Shown: in pieces, positions 24,108 through 31,200 of the stretch
Numbering within the stretch: position 1 is the stretch's first letter
Layout: every line of letters begins with the position of its first letter
Assembly: GCF_000613405.1 (NCBI RefSeq)
Contig: NZ_BAIX01000025.1
Coordinates: 1 to 35,209, forward strand
Direction of reading: 5' to 3'
Length of the DNA stretch: 35,209 nucleotides
Source: Hoylesella enoeca JCM 12259
GTDB taxonomy: Bacteria > Bacteroidota > Bacteroidia > Bacteroidales > Bacteroidaceae
The notes under the pieces: model-generated
What the model was told of the DNA's origin: nothing
Database searches by the model: none
What the model saw: the letters and a program-made list of their open reading frames with translations, nothing else
Program-made: the position numbers and the translations under genes

Positions 24108-26258
24108 TTATTTGATTGTTAAGTTTGTACGTAAACGAATATCATCCGACGAACTTCCTATTTGTATTTCGAAGTCGCCGGATTCCACAACGCGCTTCAT
24201 GTCGCGATTGATTAGCGCGAAATCATCGGCCGTTAAAGTGAAAGAGAGGTGAACAGTTTCACCCTTCCGAATAGTCACACGCTTAAATCGGCGCAGCTGT
24301 TTGATGGGTTGCACCACCGAAGCCACCAAATCTGACACATAAAGTTGCACCACCTCGTCGCCATCTCGATCACCGGTATTAAGCACATTCAGCGTCACTT
24401 CATAGTCGGTCGACGACCTTTGATTCACCCGAAGATCAGTATATGCGAATGAAGTATAGCTCAAACCGTAGCCGAAAGGATAAAGCGGACGAGCCGAAAG
24501 CTCCACATAATCGTGTGCAGCAGGACGTTTTCGATTGTAATAAACAGGCAATTGCCCCACCGACCGAGGTACACTCACGGGCAAACGACCCGCCGGATTA
24601 TAATCGCCGAACAAGACATCAGCAATTGCTTCGCCGCCTTCCTGCCCCGGATAATACGCTGTGAGCAGAGCATCTGCATGTTCGGCAGCCCATAATTTGT
24701 TCAAAGGTCGACCTTCGATATACACGACCACCATCGGTTTCCCTGTCTTTTTGACAGCCCGAAGCAATCGATTCTGCAAACCCAATAGCTTTAACGATGC
24801 CCGATCGAAGCCCTCGCCGCATTCCATATCGCTGATAGTCGCCTTGTCGGCAACGGCTGCGCCCGTTTCCTGATAGGTGGTTTTGAAGTCACGAGCACTT
24901 GATCCGCCCACCGCAACAATCACAACATCGGCTCTGCGAGCGGCCTCGACAGCTTCACGAATATTCTCCGCCGTGGTGTCACGAATGGCACAACCCTTGA
25001 CATATTCAATGTTAGCAGCGGGCAATTTACCGCGAATACCGTCAAGAATAGTCTTCACATTCGCATCGGGTTGCGGTGCGGTGTAATCCCCAAGCATGTT
25101 ATATCGGTTGTCGGCATTAGGTCCCAGCACAGCCACTCGAATATTCCGGGAAAGCGGAAGCACATTGTTCGCATTCTTTAAAAGTGTCACCGCCTCTTGC
25201 GCTGCGCGTTTGGCCACAGCAATATGAGCCGCAATGCGCACACCTTTTGCCGCTGCCTGCGGATCGACATACGGTCGTTCGAAAAGTCCCATTTGCATTT
25301 TCAACCGGAGAACACGTGCTACAGCCGAATCAACAACGGCTTCTTCGATTTGTCCCGAACGAACGGCAGCCGCGAGTGTAGCATACGCCTGTGCTCCGAG
25401 ATCTACATCAACGCCGGCCCGCAACGCCTCCACAGCGGCACCTTGGAGCGTAGGCGACACACGATGTGTCTGCCAAACACCATCTATGCTATATAAATCC
25501 GAAACGACAAAACCTCGAAAATGCCACTCGTTTCGCAACACATCGGTCAACAACCAGCGGTTCATCGTCGACGGAATGCCGTCCATCGAGTTATAAGAAG
25601 TCATTACCGAGAGCGCTCCCGAATCAATTGCACGCCGGAAAGGAGGCAGAAATTGCGCCATCAATTCGCGTTGTCCTACAATCGCCGGGCCTCCGTTCTG
25701 CCCACCCTCTGTCGTTCCATAAGCGATGAAATGCTTCAACGTAGCCAACGTTGCATACGGATTCGACAGATCGCCGGCACCCAATCCGCGCACTTGTGCC
25801 GCTCCGAGCACACCACTCAACACGGGATCTTCGCCCAAAGTTTCTTCAACGCGCGACCAACGAGGATCTCTTGCCAAATCAAGCACAGGTCCGTAACTGA
25901 TATGCCCGCCTTGAAGTCGGATCTCTTTGGCTGTTACCTCACCCATCGCCTGCATCAAATCTTCGTCCCAAGTGGCTGCCATGGCGAGTCCGGTGGGAAA
26001 AACCGTTGTCCCGATAGCCATATGTCCGTGCGGCGCTTCTTCTGCGAGGAAAAGCGGAATACCCAAACGCGTATGTTCGATCACATACCGTTGCAATGCA
26101 TTTCCTGCCTTGGCTGCCAGCGACGGATGCAAACCCGAGGTCAGCGTCTTCTTTGTCCACGGATCGGCTCGATAAGTGGCCCACAGCATTCCCATCTGTT
26201 TCTCGGCCCATTCACGTTTGAAATGCTCGGAAACCTGCACGCTTTTACCGTCTGTCAC
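24108..26258 (-). CDS. Glycoside hydrolase family 3 (beta-glucosidase type), main part, N-terminus split off by frameshift
   Basis: 716 codons with nearly all of the enzyme: an N-terminal TIM barrel with LFLAEEAPHGHMAIG, TVFPTGLAMAATWD and the nucleophile Asp in GFVVSDLYSID; an alpha/beta sandwich (VTLLKNANNVLPLSRNIRVA); and a C-terminal Fn3-like domain (YPFGYGLSYTSFAYTDL, VVQLYVSDLVASVVQPIKQL). The frame opens at a GTG (26258) in YVTDGKSVQ, which should follow CTLMG of the small upstream frame. GH3 enzymes release terminal beta-linked sugars; which sugar cannot be read here. First gene of the GH3-GH92-GH125 operon. Confidence 0.88.
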   Translation of the reverse strand: MTDGKSVQVSEHFKREWAEKQMGMLWATYRADPWTKKTLTSGLHPSLAAKAGNALQRYVIEHTRLGIPLFLAEEAPHGHMAIGTTVFPTGLAMAATWDEDLMQAMGEVTAKEIRLQGGHISYGPVLDLARDPRWSRVEETLGEDPVLSGVLGAAQVRGLGAGDLSNPYATLATLKHFIAYGTTEGGQNGGPAIVGQRELMAQFLPPFRRAIDSGALSVMTSYNSMDGIPSTMNRWLLTDVLRNEWHFRGFVVSDLYSIDGVWQTHRVSPTLQGAAVEALRAGVDVDLGAQAYATLAAAVRSGQIEEAVVDSAVARVLRLKMQMGLFERPYVDPQAAAKGVRIAAHIAVAKRAAQEAVTLLKNANNVLPLSRNIRVAVLGPNADNRYNMLGDYTAPQPDANVKTILDGIRGKLPAANIEYVKGCAIRDTTAENIREAVEAARRADVVIVAVGGSSARDFKTTYQETGAAVADKATISDMECGEGFDRASLKLLGLQNRLLRAVKKTGKPMVVVYIEGRPLNKLWAAEHADALLTAYYPGQEGGEAIADVLFGDYNPAGRLPVSVPRSVGQLPVYYNRKRPAAHDYVELSARPLYPFGYGLSYTSFAYTDLRVNQRSSTDYEVTLNVLNTGDRDGDEVVQLYVSDLVASVVQPIKQLRRFKRVTIRKGETVHLSFTLTADDFALINRDMKRVVESGDFEIQIGSSSDDIRLRTNLTIK

Positions 26259-26262
26259 ATAA

Positions 26263-26448
26263 TCATCCCATCAATGTGCACATCAGTTGTCCCACCTTTT
26301 CCTCCAAAGTCATCCGTCGGAGCAAGTCGTTGACACGCTCATTCACCGTGAGTTTCGGATTCTTATAGGGCACCACATCTTTGGCCGTAGCTGCCCATGC
26401 AACCCAAAATAGCAATCCTGTTGCCACATATCGATAGGTTCGCGTCAT
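26263..26448 (-). CDS. GH3 N-terminal fragment (signal peptide), broken by frameshift
   Basis: Signal peptide MTRTYRYVATGLLFWVAWAA followed by the canonical GH3 opening LTVNERVNDLLRRMTLEEKV and GQLMCTLMG, then TGA at once. The following sequence (DDYVTDGKSVQ) is in a frame shifted by +1 (equivalent to loss of 2 or 5 bases). Homologues I recall read LMGW before an aromatic-rich stretch, which favours a 5-base loss between two GGG runs. The ATG at 26448 was preferred over 26469 because transcription is predicted to start near 26476 and the signal peptide begins at 26448. Confidence 0.8.
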   Translation of the reverse strand: MTRTYRYVATGLLFWVAWAATAKDVVPYKNPKLTVNERVNDLLRRMTLEEKVGQLMCTLMG

Positions 26449-26481
26449 AAAATGTAATCTTGTGATCATTGTTTTGGTGTG

Positions 26482-26513
26482 CTAAGTTACGAATTTTGTC
26501 TGTTCTTCACAAA
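26482..26513 (-). promoter_or_regulatory. Promoter of the GH3-GH92-GH125 operon
   Basis: On the minus strand, TTTG (26513-26510), 20 bp, TAACTTAG (26489-26482; one mismatch to TAnnTTTG). It is back-to-back with the promoter at 26699-26729. The space between (26514-26698) contains a degenerate palindrome and no gene. Confidence 0.55.
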
Positions 26514-26577
26514 TATCTTGATATAATTTTGTACACCAGTAAGATTGCGCATCGATTCTCATGAACACTTAGTTGCA

Positions 26578-26609
26578 CGGCAAATAATGCTTAGTTGGCG
26601 CGCAACTAA
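26578..26609. repeat. Degenerate member of the palindrome family in a divergent gap
   Basis: TTAGTTG (26591-26597) and CAACTAA (26603-26609) form a 7-bp hairpin with loop GCGCG. Just before it, GGCAAATAATGCTTAGTTG aligns to the right half of the 8499-8536 copy (GCAAATAACCGTTAGTTG). Another TTAGTTG lies at 26569. Confidence 0.5.
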
Positions 26610-26698
26610 CGATCTTTTGGAAAGCCGTGAGGAAACTGCCCCGATTTTGATGGCATGCTTTTTTATCGTCGTGCGTGTAATTTTGTGTAATGAAACAC

Positions 26699-26729
26699 TT
26701 GTCTACCGCTCAATTGTTTCGTACTTTTG
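26699..26729 (+). promoter_or_regulatory. Promoter of the tonB-like/TPR-HTH genes
   Basis: TTG (26699-26701), exactly 20 bp, TACTTTTG (26722-26729): a full consensus match. A start codon at 26727 would lie inside it, so translation should begin at 26772. Confidence 0.72.
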
Positions 26730-26771
26730 CAGCGTCTGGACACACCTCATATTTCAAAAAAAATAACGACA

Positions 26772-27200
26772 ATGAAAACCAAAACAATCATCCAAAGTCT
26801 CGCAGTGCTGTTACTAATGCTCTGCCCAATGACGATTTTGGCCTCGACAGCCGTCAATGGCAAACCAACAAGTCAAAAGTCGCACAAAGTCTATGACATT
26901 GTGGAAAACATGCCGATGTTTCCCGGCGGTCAACAACAGTTGATGACATATCTCATCAACAACATAGTTTATCCGCCCGAAGCTGTCAAAAGAAAGATTC
27001 AAGGGCGTTGCACCGTGCAGTTTATCGTTGAAAGAGACGGTTCGATCAGCAACATTCGCGTTAATAGAAAGGTGCATCCGCTGCTCGATGCCGAAGCAAT
27101 CAGAGTGGTAAAATCGATGCCCAAGTGGTCGCCCGGCACCCAAAAAGGCAGAGCTGTGCGTGTGAAATTCAATCTCCCCGTAGCTTTCCGTTTGCAGTGA
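26772..27200 (+). CDS. TonB C-terminal-domain protein (energy-transducer-like)
   Basis: 142 residues: signal peptide or anchor (IIQSLAVLLLMLCPMTILAS), a short linker, then a TonB C-terminal domain at ~45-142 with MFPGGQQQLMTYLINNIVYP, GRCTVQFIVERDGSISNIRV, DAEAIRVVKSMPKWSPGTQK and VRVKFNLPVAF. It lacks the long Pro-rich periplasm-spanning region of classical TonB, so it is a short TonB-fold protein and may not energise receptors itself. The last bases overlap the GTG start of the next gene (GTGA), implying translational coupling. Confidence 0.87.
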   Translation: MKTKTIIQSLAVLLLMLCPMTILASTAVNGKPTSQKSHKVYDIVENMPMFPGGQQQLMTYLINNIVYPPEAVKRKIQGRCTVQFIVERDGSISNIRVNRKVHPLLDAEAIRVVKSMPKWSPGTQKGRAVRVKFNLPVAFRLQ

Positions 27201-27895
27201 ACATCAAGATCGGTATCCGAGAGATCCTGATCGGTCTCACCGTTTTATCTGTCGGCTGTGGCAAACAGCAGCCGACAGATTCTCGGTTAGCGGCGGCTGA
27301 AAAAGTCGTCGCTATCGATCCGTACGCCGTGTTTACCATTCTCGACAGCATTCCGACGGATGGATTGACCACCGCCGATGACTCGGCACTCTATAATCTG
27401 CTCTATGTCGAAGCCTTGCACCACGTGGATCTCTACACGCAAAACGACTCGATGATCGCCGCCAGCGAACGATTCTATCACCAAAGCAGACAAATGGACA
27501 AGTTGGTGCGGGCCTATCTCCAACATGGCATTGCCTTTTACAACACCCGGAATTATCTTCGGGCTGTGCAATATCTTAAAGATGCTGAACTGATGTCGTG
27601 CGACTTGCCCGACAACCGACTGCAATTCGCCATCCAGACAGCGCTCGGACGGGTGAATGCAGCGGCTAATTGCAAGGAGATTGCATTGAAACATTTCAAA
27701 CATTCGCTATCTTTTTCCGATCCGCAAATCACTGCCGACGCCCGCGCACAATGCCTTTCCGAGATCGCCTCACTGTATGAACGCCTGGGAAAGACCGACA
27801 GTTTCATCCATTATATTCGTCTCTGCAAACCGTTTTCCACAAGTTTTGTCGTGCGGGAAGAAGTGATGGCGCAACTCGGCAATTTCTATTTCTGA
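27197..27895 (+). CDS. TPR-HTH membrane regulator, N-terminal lipoprotein/TPR part before an in-frame TGA
   Basis: 232 codons from a GTG that overlaps the preceding TGA by four bases; this start yields a lipoprotein-like signal with ILIGLTVLSVGC. The body is helical repeats of TPR type (YNLLYVEALHHVDLYTQND, RAYLQHGIAFYNTRNYLRAV, LKHFKHSLSFSDPQITADAR). It stops at TGA (27893-27895) after LGNFYF, while the same frame continues QGNYRLARAYIDSAM into the downstream half. A CGA-to-TGA (Arg to stop) change would explain it. As encoded, this half lacks the membrane helix and DNA-binding end. Confidence 0.75.
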   Translation: MNIKIGIREILIGLTVLSVGCGKQQPTDSRLAAAEKVVAIDPYAVFTILDSIPTDGLTTADDSALYNLLYVEALHHVDLYTQNDSMIAASERFYHQSRQMDKLVRAYLQHGIAFYNTRNYLRAVQYLKDAELMSCDLPDNRLQFAIQTALGRVNAAANCKEIALKHFKHSLSFSDPQITADARAQCLSEIASLYERLGKTDSFIHYIRLCKPFSTSFVVREEVMAQLGNFYF

Positions 27896-27910
27896 CAAGG
27901 AAACTATCGA

Positions 27911-28879
27911 TTGGCCCGGGCCTACATAGACAGTGCCATGTCCACAAGCCACCTTTACGAGACCGCCAAAGTTGCAGGCGATCTTTATGAGAAGCTCGGC
28001 GACGAAGAGAAAGCATGCGATTATTACTACATGTCGATCGAAGCGCGCGATCCGGAAACGCGTATCGCATCTTATAAAAAGCTGATTTCCAACGCCCAAA
28101 AGAAGAGAGACACCCGGCGAGAATTGTTTTTAAGCGATCGGCTCAACCGCGAATACGAAAAATATCAAGCTGTGAATGCCACCGCTATTGCCGACTATCA
28201 GACCGATTTCGATGCTCGTGCAGCAGCCGAACAAGTGCATAAGACGAAGCGTGCATGGGGCATTTCATTAGTTATTTTGCTATTTTCGGTATTTGTCATT
28301 TATGGATTGTATTGCGTTAGAACTGCAAAGTATCGTCGCATCATCGAACAACAAAATGCGCATTACATGGATGATCTCGACCATTACACGCAGACTCGCG
28401 ACGAATTGCACAGCATGCAACAGGCTCAAAAAGCCGATCAAGCCTTGATCGCAGCCAAAATGGAGGAGATCAGTAGCCTGCAACAAAAGCTCGCCGACTA
28501 TCAGGAAGATCGTCAGAAGCCAGAAAATTGGGCCTTGACAGACACTTTGCTCAATGCCGAAGCCGTGTTGCGGCTCCATCATTCGGCAGCTCGGGGGCGG
28601 TTGGCAACAGCCGAAGATTGGCAGGCAGTGTATGAATTGATGAGCGAACAACAATCGGCCTTCATCCACACATTAGATTCTGCCGGTCAGCTTTCGCACA
28701 AAGAGCGCAATATTTGCGTGCTGATACGTCTGCGATTCATCCCCTCCGAGATTGCCGCTCTCACGGCATCTTCGTCTCAGTCGGTGACAAACATCCGCGT
28801 GCGATTGCTCAACAAATTGTTCAATAAGACCGGAGGTGCCAAAGATTTTGATGCCATCATTCACCGACTCGGCACTTAA
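27911..28879 (+). CDS. TPR-HTH membrane regulator, C-terminal part (TPR, transmembrane helix, coiled coil, LuxR-like HTH)
   Basis: 322 codons counted from a TTG; the first ATG is at 27938. In order: the last TPRs (VAGDLYEKLGDEEKACDYYY), a transmembrane helix (WGISLVILLFSVFVIYGLYC, ~120-140), a Gln-rich coiled coil (~150-205), and a C-terminal HTH (~255-305; LSHKERNICVLIRL, FIPSEIAALTASSSQSVTNI). It is in the same frame as the upstream half, separated only by one TGA. Bacteroidetes have many such periplasmic-TPR/cytoplasmic-HTH regulators. Its position divergent to the mannosidase operon makes that operon a possible target (inference). Confidence 0.75.
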   Translation: MARAYIDSAMSTSHLYETAKVAGDLYEKLGDEEKACDYYYMSIEARDPETRIASYKKLISNAQKKRDTRRELFLSDRLNREYEKYQAVNATAIADYQTDFDARAAAEQVHKTKRAWGISLVILLFSVFVIYGLYCVRTAKYRRIIEQQNAHYMDDLDHYTQTRDELHSMQQAQKADQALIAAKMEEISSLQQKLADYQEDRQKPENWALTDTLLNAEAVLRLHHSAARGRLATAEDWQAVYELMSEQQSAFIHTLDSAGQLSHKERNICVLIRLRFIPSEIAALTASSSQSVTNIRVRLLNKLFNKTGGAKDFDAIIHRLGT

Positions 28880-28913
28880 TAAATGGAGAAACATCTCAAA
28901 TCATCTCTCAATG

Positions 28914-28991
28914 AACGGTTAGTTGTCTTGCAAAAAGACCTTCGTTGCACTGCAACAAACGCTTAAATGCACAGTGTTTAACTATTAATTG
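28914..28991. repeat. Palindrome family copy 3 plus a half-site
   Basis: 28954-28991 aligns without gaps to 8499-8536 (AACTAACGGTTAAATG... against AACAAACGCTTAAATG..., ending TTAATTG), though its arms have decayed. A half-site AACGGTTAGTTG is at 28914-28925. It lies in the gap between the convergent TPR-HTH and tcdA genes. The rest of 28880-29102 holds nothing I can name. Confidence 0.55.
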
Positions 28992-29102
28992 AAAAGCGGA
29001 TTGTACGTAAGTACACGGTGTTTCTTATTTTATCGATTCTCAGCCGATCACGAACAACATATAGAAATAGAGAAAATGGGGTGGGGGATGGCGCTTGATA
29101 AG

Positions 29103-29873
29103 CTATGAATGGTTATCTCCATAGACTAAATCTTTTACCACTTCACCGCCGATAATGATGCCGGCAGCAGCGGGGACAAAGGCGTTGCTGGCTGGAATCA
29201 TGCGCCGATCTTTGCGTTCGCGCACGTCTTGATCGATGCCTGCACAATGCGTTTGCTTGTCGATCTCATGATCCATGATGGGGCTTAGCGGCTTTTCTTC
29301 GCTGCAAACCACTTTTAGTTGCGAAATACCCAACTTGCGGAGCTTTTTACGGATGATCTTAGCCAATGGGTCCATTTGGGTTTTATAAATATCGGTTATG
29401 TGAAAAGCGGTGGCATCTATCTTGTTGGCGGCGCCCATACTTGATATGATCGGCACGTTGAGCAGATGACAACGCCTGATCAATTCTAACTTGGCCGTCA
29501 CTGTATCTACACAATCCACAACATAGTTAAATTGTGAAAGATCGACTTCATCGGCGTTTTGCGGCATATAAAACAAGTGGTGCGGGCGCACGATACAATG
29601 CGGATTGATGTCGTGCACACGCTCTGCGGCAACGTCCACTTTATGTTTTCCCACAGTGGAATGAAGGGCAATGAGTTGTCTGTTGATGTTGCTCGGGCAC
29701 ACATAATCATCGTCGAAGAGATCGAGTGAACCAATACCGCTGCGTGCCAACACTTCAACTGTGTAGCCGCCGACACCACCAACGCCGAAGATTGCTACTC
29801 GGGCTGCTTGCAAACAGGTGATAGCCGCCTGGCCGAAAAGCATTTGTGTACGGGAAAATTGATCTTGAATCAT
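29103..29873 (-). CDS. tcdA: tRNA threonylcarbamoyladenosine dehydratase (TcdA/CsdL, YgdL)
   Basis: 257 residues of the E1/ThiF superfamily. TcdA uses ATP to dehydrate t6A37 to the cyclic ct6A form in ANN-decoding tRNAs. Seen: nucleotide-binding VAIFGVGGVGGYTVEVLARS, DLFDDDYVCPSNINRQLIAL, and the YVVDCVDTVTAKLELI and SSMGAANKID segments typical of this subfamily, then an AFVPAAAGIIIGGEVVKDL end. The start was set at 29873: the frame upstream to 30104 is antisense to the divergent permease gene and unlike the family, and MIQDQFSRTQMLFGQ is the usual N-terminus. Confidence 0.93.
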   Translation of the reverse strand: MIQDQFSRTQMLFGQAAITCLQAARVAIFGVGGVGGYTVEVLARSGIGSLDLFDDDYVCPSNINRQLIALHSTVGKHKVDVAAERVHDINPHCIVRPHHLFYMPQNADEVDLSQFNYVVDCVDTVTAKLELIRRCHLLNVPIISSMGAANKIDATAFHITDIYKTQMDPLAKIIRKKLRKLGISQLKVVCSEEKPLSPIMDHEIDKQTHCAGIDQDVRERKDRRMIPASNAFVPAAAGIIIGGEVVKDLVYGDNHS

Positions 29874-29878
29874 GGCTG

Positions 29879-29886
29879 CAAAGGTA
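29879..29886 (-). promoter_or_regulatory. -7 box directly in front of tcdA
   Basis: TACCTTTG on the minus strand, its last base only 6 bp before the ATG, so transcription could start at or next to the start codon. No -33 TTG at 20 bp. Confidence 0.4.
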
Positions 29887-29960
29887 CGGAAGCAAACATA
29901 AAAAAGTATGTTTCGCTCCATCTTTTGTAACTTTTTCACAGATAAGTCGTTGAAAATTCG

Positions 29961-29968
29961 TACTTTTG
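29961..29968 (+). promoter_or_regulatory. -7 box directly in front of the uracil permease gene
   Basis: TACTTTTG with its last base 9 bp before the ATG at 29977; predicted leader of 0-5 nt. No clear -33 element. Confidence 0.4.
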
Positions 29969-29976
29969 TCGCGCTT

Positions 29977-31200
29977 ATGAATCTTATCAACTTATCTTCC
30001 ATGCGAATGGGAATTGTGGGAGTGCAATTCCTCTTTGTGGCTTTCGGTTCAACGGTTTTGGTCCCTTTGCTTGTTGGTCTTGATCCGGCAACGGCGCTTT
30101 TCACAGCCGGCTTGGGTACGTTTATCTTTCATTTGATTACCAAAGGCAAGGTTCCGATCTTTTTGGGAAGTAGTTTTGCTTTTATCGCTCCTATCATTGC
30201 GGCCAGTAAACAGTGGGGAATGTCAGGCACCTTAGCCGGACTTGCAGGCGTTTCATTGGTTTATTTCCTGATGAGTGTATTGGTTCGGTGGCAAGGAAAA
30301 CGGTTACTTGACCGTTTGTTTCCGCCTGTTGTCATCGGACCTGTTATCATTTTGATCGGTCTTACACTGTCGGGCAGTGCCGTAGATATGGCTAAAACCA
30401 ATTGGTTGTTGGCTTTCATCTCGTTGATTACGGCTATTTTGGTGCTCTCTTTGGCGCGTGGATTATTGAAATTAGTACCCGTTATCTGCGGTATTATCGT
30501 GGGATATGCTGTCGCTTGTTGTATGGGGATCGTCGATTTTACAGCCGTTGCTGCTGCACCTTGGTTCGCTTTACCTGGTTCTTTGGCGCATTTCCATCTA
30601 CCGGAGTTTGCTTGGGAACCATTTCTTTATATGATTCCGGTGGCTATTGCACCTGTGATCGAGCATATCGGAGACGTTTATGTGGTGAGTGCAGTAGCTG
30701 ATAAGGATTTCGTAAAAGATCCAGGACTGCATCGAACATTATTCGGTGACGGACTCGCTTGCCTCACTGCAGCTTTTCTTGCAGGGCCTCCCGTGACCAC
30801 ATATTCTGAAGTTACGGGTGCAATGTCAATCACCAAGGTTACTGATCCGCGTGTGATCCGCATTGCAGCAGCTACTGCTGTGGTTTTCTCTGTTATCGGG
30901 AAGCTCAGTGCTTTGTTGCAATCCATTCCGTCGGCAGTGCTTGGTGGCATTATGCTTTTGCTCTTCGGAACTATCGCAAGCGTCGGAATTCAGAACTTAG
31001 TACAGCACAAAGTGAATCTGAATAAGACACGAAACATCATCATTGTATCTGTAACACTGACGATGGGAATAGGTGGTGCCGTTTTGTCTTGGGGCAGTTT
31101 TTCCATCAGCGGTATAGGTTTATCGGCGTTGGTGGGTGTTATTCTGAATTTGGTTTTGCCACAGGGGAAAGTTGCTAAACCTTCATTAGATCGCTCATAA
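29977..31200 (+). CDS. uraA: Uracil permease (NCS2 family, UraA-like)
   Basis: About 407 residues, highly hydrophobic, with around 12-14 membrane segments in the inner membrane. NCS2 proteins import uracil or xanthine by proton symport. Seen: VGVQFLFVAFGSTVLVPLLV, LGSSFAFIAPIIAASKQWG, PPVVIGPVIILIGL, a conserved Glu in IPVAIAPVIEHIGDVYVV, and GPPVTTYSEVTGAMSITKV near the second half-helix. The IEHIGD and TTYSE motifs favour the uracil branch. The start at 29977 was chosen because it begins at the family's usual N-terminus and follows the -7 box; frames from 29908 are hydrophilic extras. It overlaps the 3' end of the convergent hemW gene by 26 bp. Confidence 0.9.
   Translation: MNLINLSSMRMGIVGVQFLFVAFGSTVLVPLLVGLDPATALFTAGLGTFIFHLITKGKVPIFLGSSFAFIAPIIAASKQWGMSGTLAGLAGVSLVYFLMSVLVRWQGKRLLDRLFPPVVIGPVIILIGLTLSGSAVDMAKTNWLLAFISLITAILVLSLARGLLKLVPVICGIIVGYAVACCMGIVDFTAVAAAPWFALPGSLAHFHLPEFAWEPFLYMIPVAIAPVIEHIGDVYVVSAVADKDFVKDPGLHRTLFGDGLACLTAAFLAGPPVTTYSEVTGAMSITKVTDPRVIRIAAATAVVFSVIGKLSALLQSIPSAVLGGIMLLLFGTIASVGIQNLVQHKVNLNKTRNIIIVSVTLTMGIGGAVLSWGSFSISGIGLSALVGVILNLVLPQGKVAKPSLDRS

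Noticed and set aside
25521..26333. 270-codon plus-strand ORF under GH3
   Set aside because: Antisense to recognised GH3 sequence; Cys/His/Arg-rich composition typical of shadow frames.
27893..27895. TGA read as selenocysteine or a recoded sense codon
   Set aside because: No SECIS-like hairpin seen directly after it, the residue is not at a redox site, and TGA ends other genes here (TonB-fold gene, HU-HIG).
29874..30104. N-terminal extension of TcdA to 333 residues
   Set aside because: It is antisense to the permease start region and unlike the family's N-terminus.
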